DNA from: Acanthochlamys bracteata
Lineage: Eukaryota; Streptophyta; Magnoliopsida; Pandanales; Velloziaceae
Direction of reading: 5' to 3'
Length of the DNA stretch: 64,000 nucleotides
NCBI GenBank assembly: GCA_019914995.1
Contig: CM034131.1
Location: 10,262,501-10,326,500, forward strand
Position 1 is the first letter of the stretch; the number at the start of each line of letters is the position of its first letter. The notes under the pieces were generated by a model. The model was not told the DNA's origin and made no database searches. It saw only the letters and a program-made list of their open reading frames with translations. This document shows positions 21,596 to 33,563 of this stretch, one piece after another. Made by a program: the position numbers and the translations under genes.

Positions 21596-24211
21596 TTATA
21601 TCAACTTTGTTTTCTTGGACTCTGAATCTGCTACAACTCCTGGTGCCTCCCTTTTGTGCAATCTGCCGCTAGGACAATAAGATTCACTTGCATCATTTGC
21701 TTCACTAGAATTTGGTGCACTTTGATCAGGTTTTGGCATGACTTCGGGTGCTTTCAAAACCTTCGCTTCACCAAATTTTGACATCTGTGTGACATCAGCT
21801 TCCTTCACATAGTTCAGTTCGCTAGCATCTGATATATTTTCAAGCTGTGGCATGGTAGAGATTTGAAGTTTTTCTAAACTGAATTTGTGCTTCTTCCCCA
21901 TTTTGTGCATGTCAAGAGACTCTTGGCTATTGCACTCAATCTTACATACATCACAGGACAGTGGATTCACGACTTCATGAGACTTTTCAAGCTGTTTTAA
22001 CTTGGCCATGTGTTTCTTCCCCATTTTGTGTTTGTTCAGATGTTCTTGGATGTTGCATTCAATCTTACAGATATTACAAAAACATGACTGCACGACCTCA
22101 GAATTTTCAAGCTTTTGTAAATTTGCCCTGTGCTTTTTCCCCATTCTGTGACTGTTGAGGGATTCTTGGCTATTGCAATCAATCTTACAGATATCACAAT
22201 ATATTGATTGTACAACTTCAGAACCTTCTTCAAGCTTTTGTAAATTGCCTTTATGTCTTCTTCCCGTTATGTGTGCGTTGAAAACTGCTTGGCTTGTGCA
22301 TACTTTGTTACAAACATCACAGAATACTGACTTTGCAGCATTGGGGGTACCTTCCGAGGCATTCAATGCTGGTTGAGGTTTTGGGCAGCTCACCTGGTTT
22401 TCTGCTTGCTCTTGCAACTGTAAAACCAAGAACTGCATCAGAATTGGTTACATATCACTGAAGCGATCTTAAATCTCATGAACAGATTTTACAACAAAAA
22501 TGACAGCAGAACCTCAGAAGACTCTTTGAGCTTTAGTAAATTGGCCTTGTGCTTTTTCCCCATTTTGTGTTTGTTGAGGACTTCTTGGCTATTGCAGTCA
22601 ATCTTACAGATATCGCAGTAGGTTGACTGTACTACAACAGAAACATCTTGAAGCTTTTGTAAATTGGCCTTATGTCTTTTCCCCGCTATGTGGGCATTGA
22701 AAACTACTCTGCTAGTGCATACTTTCATACAAACATCACAGGATACTGACTTTGCAACATCGGGGATACCTTCCGAGGCCTTCTTCCCTTGCATCCCTGC
22801 AGTCTGTAGAACAAAGAATTGAATCAGAATTTGTTACACATCAAATAAGCAATCTTACAACGCATACATCAAAAGTAAAATTGCTTTTGAAGATGAACAA
22901 CGCATGCTCGTGTCAGATAGGAAGTACAACCAACATTGGAGCAGAGCAGCCAGCATTGCATGTTGAGTGACATATTCCTGCTGTAAGCCAGTAATAAAAA
23001 ATTGACGGTAGAGCAGCTGAGGCACAACTACAGTTCAAACAATGCAAATGGGCAAAGTAGAGTCATTATATTTGAGGTGGTGAGACATTCCAAGCATCAG
23101 GAACCAAAACAGAAACTTCTACTGCAGAAATACTTGCTACGGTAAGAAAATACCTACTAATACAATGTTTATAAGATGACACTTTTGAATTGCTTAACAT
23201 AGCAAATTGCCAGCTGTTCTTAGGAGCCCAATATATATAGAGGCTTTTGAAGTGGTGGAATTTAAATGAATATGCACGAAGAATAACCACGATAGCAAAT
23301 CAATAATAACTAAAAAGGTTTTGACATTTGATGCACCAATTCCTTGCCAAGCAGTTAACTTACTGAAATTTACTAAAATTCAAATGCATATGTTACCTTC
23401 ATCTTGTGTTTTTCTCCAGCAAGATGACTAGCAAATACCTTTGCACTATTGCATACCACATTACAAACAGCACACACTTTCACAGAACCAGGTCCAGTAC
23501 CGCAGCCAATAACTTTTTTCATCTTCTCATTTGAAGACCCCGATCTGCAGGCTGCAGAGTTACTCACTTCCTAGAAGAATTTCAATCAAACACAAGTTAA
23601 ACAAGTTCAATTTCACCTTCAAAATATTTTTCACTACCTTAGAGATACTCGTACTAATTTCTACTCTGAAAACACACATTGGTTCAAAATTTCAATTTAA
23701 AGTTGCCCTTACAAAATTTAACACATTAAAGCAAGCTCGCACTGTACATTTGCAACTATTACTACTTCAAACTAGATCTTAATAGGGGAAAACAAAACAG
23801 AACTACATTAGCTAATATTCCAAGTTGAAAACCTTCAAACTACACAAATTTGTGAAGGCAAGACTAGGAATGAGAGATGAATCAACTCACCAGCCCGTAA
23901 GAAGACGAATGGGAGGAATACACATAAGGATCAACCCCTGTTGGCAATAGAACCCCAGAGGTTTGCACATAAGGGCCCACGCCGACGATTGCCTGAGTAG
24001 TTCCTCCGGTGAGAGTGTTGGGATCAGCAACGGAGGAATGTGCAGAAGAGGTATAAGAGGGAGAGGTGAAATGAGACTGTAAGTAGGATTGCGGCGGCGG
24101 CGGCGGCGGCATCGGCGTAGCAACATCGTAGTGTTGCCAAGGAGTTTGAAGTCCGGGCAGTGGTGGGTGTGGTGTGGTAGCGGACCACGTTTCCCCACGG
24201 CGGAAGTCCAT
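21596..24211 (-). CDS. Seven-finger U1-type (matrin/dsRNA-binding) C2H2 protein
   Basis: Four coding exons (24211-23891, 23570-23397, 22803-22513 and 22417-21596) join in phase 0 to 535 residues. The first encodes a Pro/Tyr/Ser-rich head starting MDFRRGETWSATTPHPP, with a run of prolines. Seven zinc fingers of the U1/matrin type follow (C-x2-C-x12-H-x5-H): one in exon 2 (CAVCNVVC to HLAGEKH), two in exon 3 and four in exon 4, joined by KANLQKLE-like linkers. The tail contains SESKKTKLI, a plausible nuclear signal. Such fingers usually bind double-stranded or structured RNA, so a nuclear RNA-binding role is inferred. The donor after exon 3 (GAG|GTTCTG) is weak but preserves phase. Exon 3 and the start of exon 4 are repeated copies of one another. 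Confidence 0.85.
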
Positions 24212-24317
24212 CGAGAGTGGAACAAGCTAGGAGTTGGAGAGACGTGTCAGGTATGTCTCGAGGAATGGCCAAAGGTGAACTGAAACAACTGATCAATACA
24301 CAAAGCAAATATTTAAT

Positions 24318-24346
24318 TTTTATGGCTCAATTTCAATCCTGGGCCA
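24318..24346 (-). promoter_or_regulatory. Paired TGGGCC site II elements upstream of the zinc-finger gene
   Basis: Two TGGGCC hexamers (in CCTGGGCCAAACTTGGGCCA) lie about 110-135 bases upstream of the start codon at 24211. Site II pairs are common in plant promoters for growth-related genes, and TCP factors are the known binders. The role here is inferred from motif and position. Confidence 0.45.
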
Positions 24347-24968
24347 AACTTGGGCCAAAGTTTTTAAATCCCAATTTCGCTTAGACTTCAAGCTATCGTA
24401 CATGCAAGAAAAGTTACGGTGTATTTTAAATTAAAACTTTTAATTGGTAAAAAATAAGTTTCATAAAACTAAATTCGGTAGAAATAAGTTCCGTAAACAG
24501 TAGATTAAATCTAAGTTTCATGAGTTTGGGATAAATTAAAACACAAAAAGCGAGTTCAAATTTAAAATCTAACCAAAATAAAATTTTGTGCAATTAAAAC
24601 ACATCATTAAGTTGCGCATAGTATAAAAGTTAAACCGAATTATGAAGAAAAGAATTGTCGAATAGAAATGACAATATAAACTAATATGTAAAAATTTGGA
24701 TCGACTTATTTCGTAATCGAATTAAAATCATTCAATATTAATTTTATTTATATGTATCAAAATTATCAATTCTGATCTTACTCATTTAATAATTATATAA
24801 AATCTGAATCGACCAATTTAATAATAAAATATTTAAAAAGAGAACTTAAAATTAACTTCTAACAATAATAGAGTAAAATTATTAAACACTATATATATTC
24901 AAAATAAAAAAATATTAATTTTAATAAAATTTATATACAATAAAGTAAAACATTAATAAAAATATATG

Positions 24969-24972
<4 letters not shown>

Positions 24973-25003
<31 letters not shown>
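24973..25003. repeat. (TA)n microsatellite
   Basis: About fifteen uninterrupted TA units lie in AT-rich intergenic DNA. Nothing suggests a function; the length is probably polymorphic. Confidence 0.9.
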
Positions 25004-25005
<2 letters not shown>

Positions 25006-25484
25006 AATTTAAATTAATATTATTATTCTAAATATTTGTTATTTATATTATAATATATGTTATATAAATAATAATAGTTAGATATATTAGTTTCGAATCA
25101 AACTAAAATTGAACTAAAGTTTACTTAATTTATCGATCAAATTGATAAAAAATTAATCCGAATTTGTTTCAAGATCAAATCTAAATTTAATTTAAATGGA
25201 ACGGTTTGGAATTAGATTCATATGATATATTATTACTCTTGGTGTCGAAGCTTGAGGGAGATACATCAACTCTGCAAGGCAATTTTTGTTGAGTTATTGA
25301 GGTTTCCTGCTTCATCGCTTCCGTCGCAGTGTTACAAGTATGCATTTAATTTAAAAAATGAGACAAGTTTTCAGATGTTAATATAGTGAGGGACGTGGTT
25401 GCATCATAGTCGCTCATCTCAAGTGATGTGTCTCGATCCGTTCCCATCCCAATCATAAAGGGATAGCTGTCTTTTTCCTTAGGG

Positions 25485-25735
25485 TGTGTGTTAATTAAAT
25501 ATAAAATGAGTTTGATAAAATTAAGGGAAGAGCTTTTGAAATTGAAAGTATTTTTTTTTATTTTTTATTTTTTAAAAAAATAAAAATATATAATAAAAAA
25601 ATTTTATTATTTAAAATTTTTTATATTTTCTAAATTTTAATTAAAATTTTTAAATATTTATAAAATATGTATTGAAAAACGTAAACTAAAAAATTTATAA
25701 AAAATATTGGAAAAACGCTCAGTAAAATGCCATCA
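25485..25735. repeat. AT-rich MITE-like repeat copy
   Basis: The sequence shares with the other copies the core AAAATAAAAATATATAATAAAA, then TTTTTTATATTTTCTAAATTTT and ATAAAATATGTATTGAAAAACG, ending near AAACGCTCAGTAAAATGCC. It is of the same family as the copies at 30311, 35017, 38205, 55585 and 55980. It is non-coding. Confidence 0.55.
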
Positions 25736-26062
25736 GCGGAATTAAAGTTAAATAAAAAATATTAGAAGTGAATTCGGTGAAATCAGAATAGATTTGAAAT
25801 ACTTTCGAATTTAAAAATTATCAAGAGAAAGTGAGTTCAATGATATATACATAATGAGTTCGAATTTAAATGACCGGACGTAGGTTGTAAAAACATGTCA
25901 TGTTTGGGCCCAAACAGGATGCTCACTTACTGAGTTTAGATTTCTCATAGGACCAAGTGTAGTTTGTTTGCTAGTCTCTCTCACACCACAGTTAAAATCA
26001 AATGATCCCATAACTTGTGAGTAGTGTATATCTTATTTCAATTTATAAAACCTTTTCTTCTA

Positions 26063-26355
26063 AGGGGCGTTTGAAACACGCCCGTAACTCTACTTTTTTC
26101 CGTCAGATTTTGAGTTTCAAACAGTTCATATATTTTAATTACATAAGAAATTCAAAACTTCACTTTCACGTACGGAACTCCAGTTCCAACTTTTTTATTT
26201 ACATACTTTCTAATATAACTATATTTTTCAATTTTTAACACACTTTCAAAATCTATTGAAACACAAATACTGAACTCCACTTTCACTTTATTTTTTAAAA
26301 AATTCTACTCCTATTTTGTACTTTTACGAAACTCAGTGCATTTGAAACACACCCC
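26063..26355 (+). mobile_element. MITE, copy 1 of a two-copy family in this window
   Basis: The element starts GGGGCGTTTGAAACACGCCC and ends GCATTTGAAACACACCCC, giving imperfect inverted ends. Its inside matches the reverse complement of 39261-39547 along the whole length: CAGATTTTGAGTTTCAAAC, TATATTTTAATTACATAAG, TTTTCAATTTTTAACACA and ATTGAAACACAAATACTGAA all recur. It has no coding capacity. The superfamily was not determined because the target duplication is unclear. Confidence 0.7.
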
Positions 26356-27584
26356 AAGTGTTTGACAGTTTATGAAACTGAGTTTTCCTAGAACAAAATT
26401 TATTTTGAAAATTTTTCAGAAACGAGTTGAACTGGACATACAACATTGACGCAATGCAAAAAAAAAAATAAATAAATTAAGTCGTCAAGCACATAACATC
26501 AGGAGTTATGTGTCCTAGTGCAAGCAGGGTAGTCCTAGCACAGACAGGTTAGCACTGCCCAACAAATCAAAGGTAGGAAAAAGACATAATGTATATTACA
26601 TGGACTCACTCACAAGTAAAGGATGGGCAATGAATGCATTAAAGAGTTGCAACAACAACACAAAGTGCCATTCTTTTCTTTCTTCCTACATGGTAGTAGA
26701 GCAAAGGAAAGGAAAGAAAAAGGAAAAAAGACAGCAGCAGCTAGAACAGCAATAGCATCATAGAAAATATTTCAGTATTATTATTAGAAGAAAAAGAAAT
26801 GGGTTGTCAAGGTTTTGGGTGGACAACTGAACTACTGCATGCCAACTTGAGTTCCCACATGCCACCATCCCCCCACAGTTATCTAAAAATAACTAAACAA
26901 AAATCTGGGAGATAGGATTTTAGTAGTAGTGAGACCATTAGCCAGTCTGAATCATCATTTCAATCCCTGCTTTAAGCTTTAATCTGCTAAACATCAGACT
27001 AATTTGAGTACTTTACTTTGTCCAATTTCACATAAGCATCTCAAAACACGCCTGTCTAGGTAACTCTGTGCTATACTGGTATATATATTAAACAAACATC
27101 AAACAATGACCTTGATGACTACTAGGAGTAAGCACAGATGCAATGAAATAAAGCAGCAACAACACTTACAGCACAGCAACAGGTTTGGGTCAGTTCAACC
27201 ATAATCATCAACCAAACTCCACCAAAAGAACCACCGAATAGAGCACAAGAAAGGACCAGTAACTATGCATCAGTAGATCATTTCAAAGTGCTCAGAGCAG
27301 CGCAGCTATAATTAATTCTACCATGCACTTTAAATTTCAAGAAGCTAAAAAGAAAACACTCTACTGTTTGTGTACCATTGTTGTCGTAGTACCCACAAAA
27401 AAAAAGCTTCAGTCTTTACTATTGCTGCTGCTTGAGCTCAGTGCTTTCTACTAGGAGCAGCAGGTGAGGCATTCACCTTGTCTATGAACCCAAACGAATG
27501 AATGCAAAAACAAAGGAACTCAGCAAAGATGGTGTTGAATTCTGTACATCTTCACATGAAACTTGTTACCTTTCATCACATGGA

Positions 27585-28871
27585 TCAACTGGAAGCAGTT
27601 CCAAGAAGCGGTTCATGATCGGCTAGCATGCTCCTAGCCCACCATAGCTTCATCTCAAGAAAATCATTCTCTGCAGCTAACTTGTCCTCATCAGCTGTCA
27701 CGGGAAGATTAAGATCAAATAATTCCGGCAATGTGGAAACTTTTAGCTGCTGGTGCTGCCGTTGTCCTTGGGACTGAGGCATGTTCACCTGAGAAGAGCA
27801 CGAATCAACAGCATTGCAGCCCTTGAGATGGCGACTGCGGGCTGCACGGTGACCGCCGAGAGCTTGATAGCTAGGAAAAATCTTCTTGCAAGAAGAACAC
27901 TCATAGACTTTCCTCAGCTTGTCAGATTCTGAACAATCCAGCTTCTCCTTCTTGATTCTCGGACCAAATTTCTCAACCTCTGAATCATTTCCTTCCAACA
28001 GCTTCTTCTTGCCCGATCCATTGCTTGCAACGGTCGAGCTCCTCTTCTTGGAATTGATAGCAGTACAAATCTTTGGTTCATCATCAAGCTTCTTTGTAGC
28101 ATTTCGCTGCAACCCAAGAATCTCTTTCCCCAATTTCTGCAATTCCTTGATTCCCACGCCGCCATATTCGATCTCGGAATCGTTCCTTTGCTTGGACAAA
28201 CCCATCTTTGATTCATCATCCGTATCAGAAGCAAAGCAAGAATCACGATTTTTCAAGAATCCATCAATGGAATCATCAATCCCAATCTTCTCTGCTGCAT
28301 TGCTTCGAACCAACCTGCCGTCGGTGTCTCTCGAGAGCAACACGAGCGTCCACGCCAGCTGTTCGACCTCTGACTCTTGCTCCAAGATCGAAGAAGAATA
28401 ACACACAGGCGCAGCAGTAGCACACGGCCGTGACCTCGGGCGGCGCTGGGATATGAAAGGAACAGAAGCTGAAGCCTCAACGGAATCTTCAGTCACCGCC
28501 GCTGCCGCTGCTGCCGCCGCCGCCGCAGCTGGGGAGTGAATCCTCATGTGCCCAAACAGAGCTCTCCAGGAGGGAAAAACCTTTCCGCAATCCTTGCACT
28601 GCTGCTGCTGGTCTTGCTTCCGTGCTTGTTTAGAATACTTGGTGCTCTTCTTTGGGTTCTCCTGCAACACATAACCCATCGCCGCCGTGTTCGCTGGAAC
28701 TCCACTGCTGCCACCATCACCGCCACCACCGCCGCTGCTTGTAAGGGTTTCATCTTTCTGCTGGGCATCTTTTGCCGGCGGCAACACAGTTAGATGCGAT
28801 CGCATGTGCCCACCGAGTGCTTTCCTTGAATGAAAACACTTATCGCAAATCTGGAAATGGTGCTTATCCAT
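27585..28871 (-). CDS. C2H2 zinc-finger transcriptional repressor (ZAT4/9-like)
   Basis: The gene is intronless, with 428 residues from the ATG at 28871; the frame is open six codons further but only from a TTG. There are three plant-type fingers: residues 9-26 with KALGGH, residues 92-112 with RALFGH (a variant of QALGGH), and one near residue 325-350 with QALGGH. The EAR repression motif DLNLP lies near the C-terminus. A run of eleven alanines follows finger 2, and glycine- and glutamine-rich tracts lie between fingers 1 and 2. The architecture matches the three-fingered ZAT1/4/9 group, nuclear DNA-binding repressors linked to stress and development. The exact orthologue is not resolved. 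The minus-strand leader runs to about 29120. Confidence 0.9.
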   Translation of the reverse strand: MDKHHFQICDKCFHSRKALGGHMRSHLTVLPPAKDAQQKDETLTSSGGGGGDGGSSGVPANTAAMGYVLQENPKKSTKYSKQARKQDQQQQCKDCGKVFPSWRALFGHMRIHSPAAAAAAAAAAAVTEDSVEASASVPFISQRRPRSRPCATAAPVCYSSSILEQESEVEQLAWTLVLLSRDTDGRLVRSNAAEKIGIDDSIDGFLKNRDSCFASDTDDESKMGLSKQRNDSEIEYGGVGIKELQKLGKEILGLQRNATKKLDDEPKICTAINSKKRSSTVASNGSGKKKLLEGNDSEVEKFGPRIKKEKLDCSESDKLRKVYECSSCKKIFPSYQALGGHRAARSRHLKGCNAVDSCSSQVNMPQSQGQRQHQQLKVSTLPELFDLNLPVTADEDKLAAENDFLEMKLWWARSMLADHEPLLGTASS

Positions 28872-29147
28872 TGAATCAACCACAGACAAAGATTCAAGAA
28901 ATACAAAACAAAGAAAAACAACAGCTGCACATTTTCTACAAGCTAGAAGCTCTACGGAGAGATCTGAAACAGATCTTGAACCATCTCCAGAAGTTGAACG
29001 ATTTTATTGGAAGCGGTTTGGGGAAAAGCTGAAAGCTACAAGCTCTGTTGCTCTACTACTACGGCTGGAGCTGCTTCATCACAGAGCTCTAAAGAAAGAA
29101 AGAAACGAAGAGAAGATTATAAAGAAAAAGCGGCTGTGGCTTGTTTG

Positions 29148-29165
29148 TTGTATATATATATCTCT
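29148..29165 (-). promoter_or_regulatory. TATA box of the C2H2 repressor gene
   Basis: On the minus strand GAGATATATATATACAAC lies about 280 bases upstream of the start codon, downstream of CT-rich sequence (GGAGAG/CTCTC). A transcription start near 29120 and a leader of about 250 bases would follow. The role is inferred from motif and spacing. Confidence 0.5.
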
Positions 29166-29279
29166 CCCTCTTTCTGTTTTATTAGAGAAAAGAGAAACAA
29201 ATCCATGCATGGAAGCAACAGAGAGTAGCGAGAACAGTGGACAGCTTAGATGAAAAGAAGTGCAGAAATGCTTCATCTA

Positions 29280-31020
29280 ACGGTTAATAATTAGCCACGC
29301 CCTGAAAATAAGTAACAGCTCTGGTAATTATTTCCTTATTCAATTTCAAACATAAAACAAGGTTTCTAAATGACGTGGCATTATTTGGTACTTTGGATTA
29401 AGTTTACGCTGTTATCCTCACCGTTAGTTCTTTGGAAAAGAAGTCAATGTGGGGCTAACGATATGATCTGATGTAAATCTGAGCCGTCCGTTCGAAATTA
29501 AATCACGAGAAACACTCGCAATGGATACTAGAGCAAGGAGAGTTACCAGAAGTTCCAAAGTTGGCGACTTGAAAATTGAGAGATGTGTGTATGTAAGACG
29601 GAAGGGAACGCTGTTAACACGAGTGCTTGATGATGAACGAAGAAAATAACAGAAGAAAAAGAGAAAGGAAATTTTTTTTCTATTTAGAAGACGAAAAGAG
29701 TTTGATTGGATGGTGTTGTGTATCTGGTAAGTGCGAAGAAAGTTGTTTTGCCATTGCTGTACTTTGTAGAATAAAGGAGTTGTGTAATCACACGCCTGGA
29801 AGAAACGAAGAACATCTTCAAATTAAAGTGAAAACTCCATTTCAAATAATTTCACCTTCGTTTTGATTTATGAACGAATGTAAAAGTACCCGAGTAATTG
29901 AAGAGAAGACGCACCATCCTCGTGTAGGCATTAGGTAGAATGGCGTAATCTCAAACTCTAGTTTTGTAATATCTTGCGGTCCTTCAAATTAAAGATCTTA
30001 ACTTTTCGGATTGTATGATGTGTTGGATGTTTTTTTGAAAAAAGAAATTAAAATATAAAAGTTATACATGTAATTATTTTATTATTTATATTTTTAAAAT
30101 TTAAAAAAATTAAAATAATGCATAATTTTTTTAAATTAAAAAAAGTTATTAAAATTGATAATCAATTACAAACATGCCTTTAATTTTTTTACTTTTTTAC
30201 CGAAATTTTTTTTAAATAATTTTTATTAAAATGATATTTACTTTTAAAAATATATAAAATTATTTGAAAGTGAATTTTTTTTTCAAGAAAGTTACTTTTC
30301 AGATGTAGTGAGTGTTTGGGATTGCTTATCCCCAACACTCCTTTTCAATTCTCTATTTTACGTTTTTCAATACATATTTTATAAGTATATAAAAAATTTA
30401 TTTAAAATTTTAGAAAGTGTAAAAAAATTCTACGGAGTGAGATCATTTTATTGCATACTTTTATTATTTTTTTTAAAGTAAAAAAAATAAAGCTTATTTT
30501 TCAAAAAGAACAAAAATACTTTTCATTTCACAAAAGCTTTATTTCATAAGCAATCACAAACGCCCCCGTAAAAGAACAAAGCCAGGAGTCTTTAACAATC
30601 AATTAAATAGCAGCAAAGGATTATGCACAACAGATTCCAAATCGTAAGAGAGCGTTTGGCAAAATGTTCTAAAAATATATATTTTTAATTTTTTAATTTT
30701 TAATTTTTATAAAATTTATTTAAATATAAAAATTTTACTTAATAAAAATTTATTATTTTTTAAAAATTAATACAATAAAACTTAGTTTTAAAATTAGAAT
30801 AAAAATATTTTCTGTTTAATAAATCACTTTTTAACGCCCACCCAGTTATCAGTCCATTGCAACGAAACATTGTCAGTATAAAAAGTGACTTTGAACTTTC
30901 CAAACCAAATCATGATTGTAACGAACTCTCATATCGAATTCATACAAGCATCTTATGTGATACGTAACAAAAAACTTACCCTACTTTCAAACTACAAAAC
31001 TTAAAGTGGGAAACTGTCAA
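29280..31020. other. Upstream region of the C2H2 gene and repeat-rich intergenic DNA
   Basis: No gene is seen. A plus-strand frame at 29627-29866 has no recognisable domain. 30000-30300 is AT-rich. 30311-30568 is an AT-rich MITE-like copy and 30650-30840 a similar stretch opening GAGCGTTTGGCAAAATG. 31021-31373 is the probable UGD 3' untranslated region. Confidence 0.5.
30311..30568. repeat. AT-rich MITE-like repeat copy, inverted
   Basis: The copy starts AGTGTTTGGGATTGCTTATC and ends AGCAATCACAAACGCCCCC, so the ends are inverted repeats (GTGTTTGGGATTGCTTA against the complement of TAAGCAATCACAAACGC). The inside, read on the minus strand, has ACTCCGTAGAATTTTTTTAC and CTTTCTAAAATTTTAAATAA, the same core as the copy at 35017-35262. 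Confidence 0.7.
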
Positions 31021-31373
31021 AAGGTAAATCACCTTTAGGGAGGCCTCGAGACTGCTGTTGCATTCCGTCCTAGAAGCCGCTAATAACTGTCCCTTAAAGG
31101 ACTGCCAAACAATTTGGTTCATTCAAAAGGAAAGCAAGTCTGGAGAGACAACAAAGTCACGCTTACAAGCAGAAAAACGTACCCCAGCATCATCAGAAGT
31201 TTTTACTAGTTCCTTCAGAAAGAAAGATACTACATAAAAAGTGCTTAACAGCAACAAGAGTAACATCACATCTGGACCTAATGATAGGTAAGTAAATAAT
31301 AAAATAACATCTATAAAAAATGATTTGTTCCAACTAACTCTGTTAACCTCTTCCATCTCTTTGTAATCTTCTA

Positions 31374-32816
31374 TTAGGCCACGGCGGGCATGTCCTTCAA
31401 CCATGCATCAAGTGGCTTTCCGATCGAGTAGACAATGAAACCAATCTCCCTAAGCTTCTCAAGATCCGCGACATTGCGACCATCAAAAACAAAAGCAGGC
31501 TTCTGCATGCCATCGTAGATCCTCTTGTAGTCCAGGTTCTTGAACTCATCCCACTCTGTCAATATGCAGATGCCATGTGCACCTTTGGTGGCCTCATAAG
31601 CATCCCATGTCACAGTCACCTGCTTGATAGCAGTGGGGCTCATCGGCTGGAGGTGGATAGGATGGTCCCAATCAAACTTGTTCATGGCAAGGTCACGCTG
31701 GATCTGGTCCTCAGTCACCTGAGGATCATAGATGCTGATTGTTGCCTTATCACCCAACAGACCTTTACAGACATCGATGGCAGGGGTCTCCCTCGTGTCA
31801 CCAGTATCCTTCTTGAAGGCAAAGCCGAGAACAGCAATCTTCTTCCCCGAGACGGTATTGAACATTGAGGAAACAACACGGTTCACAAACCGACTCTTTT
31901 GGTAGTCATTAATCTTAATGACCTGCTTCCAGTAGTTGGCCACCTCTGGAAGGCCATTGCACTCACAGATGTACACAAGGTTGAGAATGTCCTTCTGGAA
32001 GCAGGAACCTCCAAACCCAACGCTAGCATTAAGAAACTTGGGTCCAATTCTCGAGTCCTTCCCCACAGCATAAGCTACCTCAGAGACATTAGCTCCAGTA
32101 GCCTCACAAAGGGCAGACATGGCATTGACAGAAGAAATCCTCTGAGCCAAAAATGCATTTGCAGCTAGCTTTGACAGCTCCGCAGACCAAAGATTGGTCG
32201 TTATGATGCAGTCCTCGGGTACCCAGTGTGCATAAACATTCTTAAGTGCCTGGACAGCCTTCTGACCCTCTGAAGTCTCCCTGCCACCAATGAGCACCCT
32301 ATCAGGCTTCATAAGATCCTGAATCGCAGTGCCCTCAGCAAGGAACTCAGGGTTTGAGAGGATCTGGAAATTGATCCCCTTGCGATTGTGTGTGAGAATC
32401 TTCTCAATGGCCTCAGCAGTCTTGACAGGGACAGTAGACTTCTCAACCACGATCTTGTCAGACTTGGAGACATCAGCTATCATTCTTGCAGCACTCTCCC
32501 AGTAGGTGAGATCAGCAGCCTTCCCAGCTCCAAGGCCACGAGTCTTGGTGGGGGTGTTCACAGAAACGAAGATGATGTCTGCTTCGGAGACATGCTTCTC
32601 CACATCAGTGCTAAAAAAGAGATTCCTTCCGCGGCACTGCTTAACAACGTCATCTAGGCCTGGCTCATAGATAGGGAGCTGATCGCTGTTCCAAGCATTG
32701 ATGCGAGTAACTGAGATGTCAACAACGACCACCTCTATCGATGCGCATTTGAGGGCAATGACGGCCATGGTTGGGCCACCAACATAGCCTGCTCCAATGC
32801 AGCAAATCTTCACCAT
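31374..32816 (-). CDS. UGD: UDP-glucose 6-dehydrogenase
   Basis: An intronless frame of 480 residues, the standard plant length. It oxidises UDP-glucose to UDP-glucuronate with two NAD+ in the cytosol, feeding pectin and hemicellulose precursors. The NAD-binding GAGYVG motif is at residues 8-13, EKSTVPV at 125-131, and the catalytic Cys272 lies in [10 protein letters not shown]. All expected residues are present. The C-terminal half ends [14 protein letters not shown]. Plant UGD genes typically have an uninterrupted coding exon and an intron in the leader. The same appears here: a donor at 33419 and another candidate leader exon at 34625-34790 lie upstream. Confidence 0.97.
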   Translation of the reverse strand: MVKICCIGAGYVGGPTMAVIALKCASIEVVVVDISVTRINAWNSDQLPIYEPGLDDVVKQCRGRNLFFSTDVEKHVSEADIIFVSVNTPTKTRGLGAGKAADLTYWESAARMIADVSKSDKIVVEKSTVPVKTAEAIEKILTHNRKGINFQILSNPEFLAEGTAIQDLMKPDRVLIGGRETSEGQKAVQALKNVYAHWVPEDCIITTNLWSAELSKLAANAFLAQRISSVNAMSALCEATGANVSEVAYAVGKDSRIGPKFLNASVGFGGSCFQKDILNLVYICECNGLPEVANYWKQVIKINDYQKSRFVNRVVSSMFNTVSGKKIAVLGFAFKKDTGDTRETPAIDVCKGLLGDKATISIYDPQVTEDQIQRDLAMNKFDWDHPIHLQPMSPTAIKQVTVTWDAYEATKGAHGICILTEWDEFKNLDYKRIYDGMQKPAFVFDGRNVADLEKLREIGFIVYSIGKPLDAWLKDMPAVA

Positions 32817-33419
32817 TTTTTGCAGCTTGGTCTGTAGAACAAATGAATCGATTCAGAACATTGAAATTGAAAACCAAAAGACAAAAGAGACCTTCATAGA
32901 GGAAGTGAACAAAACAAGAATGAATCCATGAGAAATTTGCATTCTAGACACGACATATTTCAACAAGGCAAATCAACTATGATAATATTTCACTTTGGCA
33001 GGTAACATTCTCCTGCTACAATTGAGAAACTCGTACATTTTTAGCAGGAATAGATCATCTCAAATCCCAAGCATTAGAGGAAAAAACCTAAGTTTCACAT
33101 CTAAATCCCACTGAAGAACAATCAACCACATCAGATCTACTGGAAAACAAAGAAGATCAGAGTAAAGTTTGGCAGATGTATTAGAAGTTTCAAACGTTAG
33201 CACCTGAAATCACCACATCTCGGATCAGGCAATACCAACCGGCAAGAAACAAACAGATCTAACGAAGTAAACCAAGCATATGTGCTTTCAGACAGAAACG
33301 CAATCAACCAAAATGAAAGTGCTAACTTCATAATATGGAGTTCTTTGGGATCTACACCCCCCAAGCGAGAGCTTTACTATACAGGAAATCTAAAACGAAG
33401 AGATCCGATAAACTACTTA

Positions 33420-33535
33420 CCTCTGGAGATCTTCTCGTGAACTAAAGACAAGAGGAACGTGAAATGGGTAGTATTTCAGAAATCAGAACCCTCCAAATCG
33501 TGAAGGGAATAGAAAGAATAAGGTGCTCCCAATAC
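33420..33535 (-). other. Proximal 5' leader exon of UGD
   Basis: On the minus strand a leader ending GAAGATCTCCAGAG meets the perfect donor GTAAGTAG. A TATA-like GGGTATTTAAAGG lies just upstream, near 33550-33563. It would splice to an acceptor a few bases before the UGD start codon. It competes with the distal leader at 34625-34790. Confidence 0.5.
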
Positions 33536-33549
33536 AGAAAAGAAGAAGA

Positions 33550-33563
33550 CTCGGCCCCTTTAA
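33550..33563 (-). promoter_or_regulatory. TATA-like box for the proximal UGD leader
   Basis: Minus-strand GGGTATTTAAAGGGGCC sits about 20-30 bases upstream of the proposed proximal leader exon. The role is inferred from position and composition. Confidence 0.45.

Larger units (their letters stand above)
24350..27580. other. Long AT-rich intergenic region with repeats
   Basis: No gene is seen. A (TA)n microsatellite lies at about 24973-25003. An AT-rich repeat copy lies at 25485-25735 and a MITE copy at 26063-26355; both are listed separately. 26440-27580 is of more normal composition and ends in the 3' region of the C2H2 gene. No convincing open frame is present. Confidence 0.5.

Noticed and set aside
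29627-29866. Plus-strand frame of 79 codons
   Set aside because: Begins with a low-complexity Met/Asn/Arg/Lys run and has no domain. It lies in the upstream region of the C2H2 gene.
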